Shown piece by piece: positions 30,590-32,014 of a DNA stretch of 32,014 nucleotides. Position numbers and translations under genes: made by a program. A model generated the notes under the pieces. That model worked only from the letters and a program-made list of their open reading frames with translations, ran no database searches and was not told where the DNA came from. Position 1 is the stretch's first letter, and every line of letters starts with the position of its first letter. The stretch is from Actinomycetota bacterium (GTDB taxonomy: Bacteria > Actinomycetota > Thermoleophilia > Gaiellales > Gaiellaceae): NCBI GenBank assembly GCA_005883965.1, contig VAWL01000039.1, positions 1-32,014 on the forward strand. The letters are read 5' to 3'.

Positions 30590-31837
30590 TCAGTGGCGCC
30601 GGAGCGGCGCTCCCTTTCGAACCACGGTCGCGACCAGATCGCCGCCGAGATGGTAGGCGAGATGCCGCCAGTCGGGCGCGTCCAGGAGGACGAGATCGGC
30701 CTGGTATCCCGGCGCCAGGCGGCCCACCCGCTCGGCGCGATCGACGACGTGCGCCGCGTTCACGGTGCAGGCGCCGAGCGCTTCTTCCGGAGACATCCGC
30801 AGCTGCGTGCACGCGAGCGAACAGACCAGCGGCAGGCTCTCGCAGAATGCGCTGCCTGGATTGAAGTCGGTCGCGAGGGCGACAGCCGCCCCCGCGTCCA
30901 CGAGGCTTCTCGCCGGCGGCATGCGGCGGCCGAGGAAGAGCGCGCTCGCCGGCAGGAGGACCGAGACGACGCCGCTCGCGGCGAGCGCTGCGACCCCTTC
31001 GGCACCGGTTGCCTCGAGGTGGTCGATCGACCGCGCGCCGAGCTCGATCGCGAGCGGGACGGCGCCGAGCTCGGTGAACTGGTCGCCGTGGATTCGGAGC
31101 GCGAGGCCCGCGTCGCGGCAGGCCTCGAGATAGCGACGCGCCTGCGCCACGTCGAAAGCGCCGCGTTCGACGAAGACGTCCGCCGCTTCGGCCAAGCCCG
31201 CGGCCTCAGGGAGGACCTCGGCGAGCGCGAAGTCGAGGTATGCGTCGGCGTCGTCAAACTCCGGCGGGACGGCGTGTGCTCCGAGCCAGGTTGGAATCCC
31301 CTCTGCCGCGGCGATCGCGCGCAGGGAGGCGAGCTCGGTCTCGCGGTCGAGGCCGTACCCGGACTTGGCCTCGAAGGTCGTCGTGCCGGCGCGCTGCATC
31401 CAGCCACGGTGTTTGAGGACCTGGTCGCACAGCCCTCGTGGTCCCGCGGCCCGGGTGGCCGCGACAGTCGAGAGGATGCCGCCGCCGGCCGCATGCAGCT
31501 CCTCGTAGCTCGCGCCGGACGCGCGCAGCGCGAACTCTCCGACTCGGTCGCCGGCGAAGCACGCGTGCGCGTGGCAGTCCACGAGCCCGGGGATCGCACT
31601 CAGGCCTCGCCCGTCGAGCTCGAGGACGTCGCCCGGGAGTGCCCCGAGGTCGGCCATGCGGCCGGTCGCAACGATCATGCCGCCCTCGGCGAGCACGAAC
31701 GCGTTCTCGACGAGCTCGACCTCGCGGAGCTCGCTCCCGCGCAGGGGCGCTGCGCTGCCTCGATGGGTGACGAGCTGCGCGAGATCGCGGACGAGCAGGC
31801 GCTCGGCGGACGGCTCGCCTGGCTCGGCGGTCGTCAC
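30590..31837 (-). CDS. hutI: Imidazolonepropionase
   Basis: HutI opens imidazolonepropionate to formiminoglutamate in histidine degradation. The 415-residue amidohydrolase has the zinc motif [22 protein letters not shown], the substrate loop [27 protein letters not shown] with a metal-site His, and TDFNPGSAF. The GTG start overlaps the hutU stop as GTGA, so both belong to one hut operon that continues outside the window. Confidence 0.94.
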   Translation of the reverse strand: MTTAEPGEPSAERLLVRDLAQLVTHRGSAAPLRGSELREVELVENAFVLAEGGMIVATGRMADLGALPGDVLELDGRGLSAIPGLVDCHAHACFAGDRVGEFALRASGASYEELHAAGGGILSTVAATRAAGPRGLCDQVLKHRGWMQRAGTTTFEAKSGYGLDRETELASLRAIAAAEGIPTWLGAHAVPPEFDDADAYLDFALAEVLPEAAGLAEAADVFVERGAFDVAQARRYLEACRDAGLALRIHGDQFTELGAVPLAIELGARSIDHLEATGAEGVAALAASGVVSVLLPASALFLGRRMPPARSLVDAGAAVALATDFNPGSAFCESLPLVCSLACTQLRMSPEEALGACTVNAAHVVDRAERVGRLAPGYQADLVLLDAPDWRHLAYHLGGDLVATVVRKGAPLRRH

Positions 31838-32014
31838 CTGGCGCTGGGAGCCATCGGTGGCTCGAGCCCGTGTCGCGCCGCTGCTTCGACCGCCTCTGGA
31901 TAGCCGGCGTCCAGGTGCCGTAGGACACCCGTGCCGGGATCGGTTGTCAGCACCCGCTCAAGACGCTCGGCGCTCTCGGAGCTGCCGTCCGCGACGACCA
32001 CCATCCCGGCGTGG
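31834..32014 (-). CDS. hutU: Urocanate hydratase, C-terminal 59 codons only
   Basis: This partial gene is missing from the ORF track because its start is outside the window. The frame reads [20 protein letters not shown], then [20 protein letters not shown] and ends [11 protein letters not shown] with a TGA. It matches the urocanate hydratase C-terminus, in which TTDPG.GV.RHADAGY is conserved. The enzyme performs the step just before HutI. The usual RHADAGY reads RHLDAGY. Confidence 0.9.
   Translation of the reverse strand, partial: HAGMVVVADGSSESAERLERVLTTDPGTGVLRHLDAGYPEAVEAAARHGLEPPMAPSAR

Noticed and set aside
1-32014. Prophage, insertion sequence, tRNA or CRISPR array
   Set aside because: I saw no transposase, integrase, tRNA cloverleaf or regular repeat-spacer pattern anywhere in the window.

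Overview
This window is GC-rich bacterial chromosome (around 70% GC by eye) and is almost fully coding. It carries about 36 genes, all on the minus strand except one small cupin gene. The gene content points to a deep-branching actinobacterium, most likely class Thermoleophilia (Gaiellales or Solirubrobacterales type). The clues are SteA plus an MctB/SteB protein downstream of tlyA-ppnK-recN, an AroK-AroB fusion, the aroQ-pepQ-efp-accBC-asp23-nusB order, and SigF-type sigma/anti-sigma genes. This assignment is inference from gene order and protein style; no database search was possible.

Layout in the direction of minus-strand transcription, from high to low coordinates. (a) 32014-30590: end of hutU, then hutI (histidine degradation), followed by a small basic two-TM protein at 30138-30569. 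(b) 30141-29788: a cupin gene on the plus strand, preceded by one copy of an 80-bp dispersed repeat. (c) 29529-25914: MBL-fold hydrolase, hisS and aspS. (d) 25826-23156: an uncharacterised envelope module made of a DivIVA-like coiled-coil protein, two tandem paralogous TM-hairpin proteins with Glu/Pro-rich tails, and a membrane-anchored RlpA-like barrel. (e) 23147-22985: a structured RNA, probably 6S RNA. (f) 22936-15972: mnmA (with an extra IscU-like N-terminus), a degenerate RsbW-like gene, a SigF-type sigma factor, alaS, ruvX, mltG and aroE. The order aspS-6S-mnmA-alaS-ruvX-mltG resembles Firmicutes synteny. (g) 15975-10347: aroC, aroKB, a BAAT-type lipoprotein, aroQ, pepQ and efp. (h) 10327-4219: a PycB-like/BCCP fusion, accC, asp23, nusB, an XseB-like gene, ispA, tlyA and ppnK. 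(i) 4027-1: recN, steA, an SRPBCC gene and mctB/steB, with the second copy of the 80-bp repeat.

Genes are tightly packed: 16 junctions overlap as NTGA and 5 as TGATG. Many transcription units start with a TAGNNT hexamer 6-8 nt before an ATG or GTG, which suggests leaderless transcripts. In four places the TAG stop of the upstream gene is itself part of that hexamer.

The main surprises are these. Three conserved housekeeping genes (ppnK, nusB, pepQ) each lack an internal block and are out of frame across the junction; this is either misassembly or real decay. The carboxyltransferase-like half of the BCCP fusion has lost its metal-ligand and catalytic-lysine motifs. A G-quadruplex motif lies beside a Z-DNA-type tract just upstream of recN. 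Two genes probably start with CTG. The envelope module in (d) has no function that I recognise.
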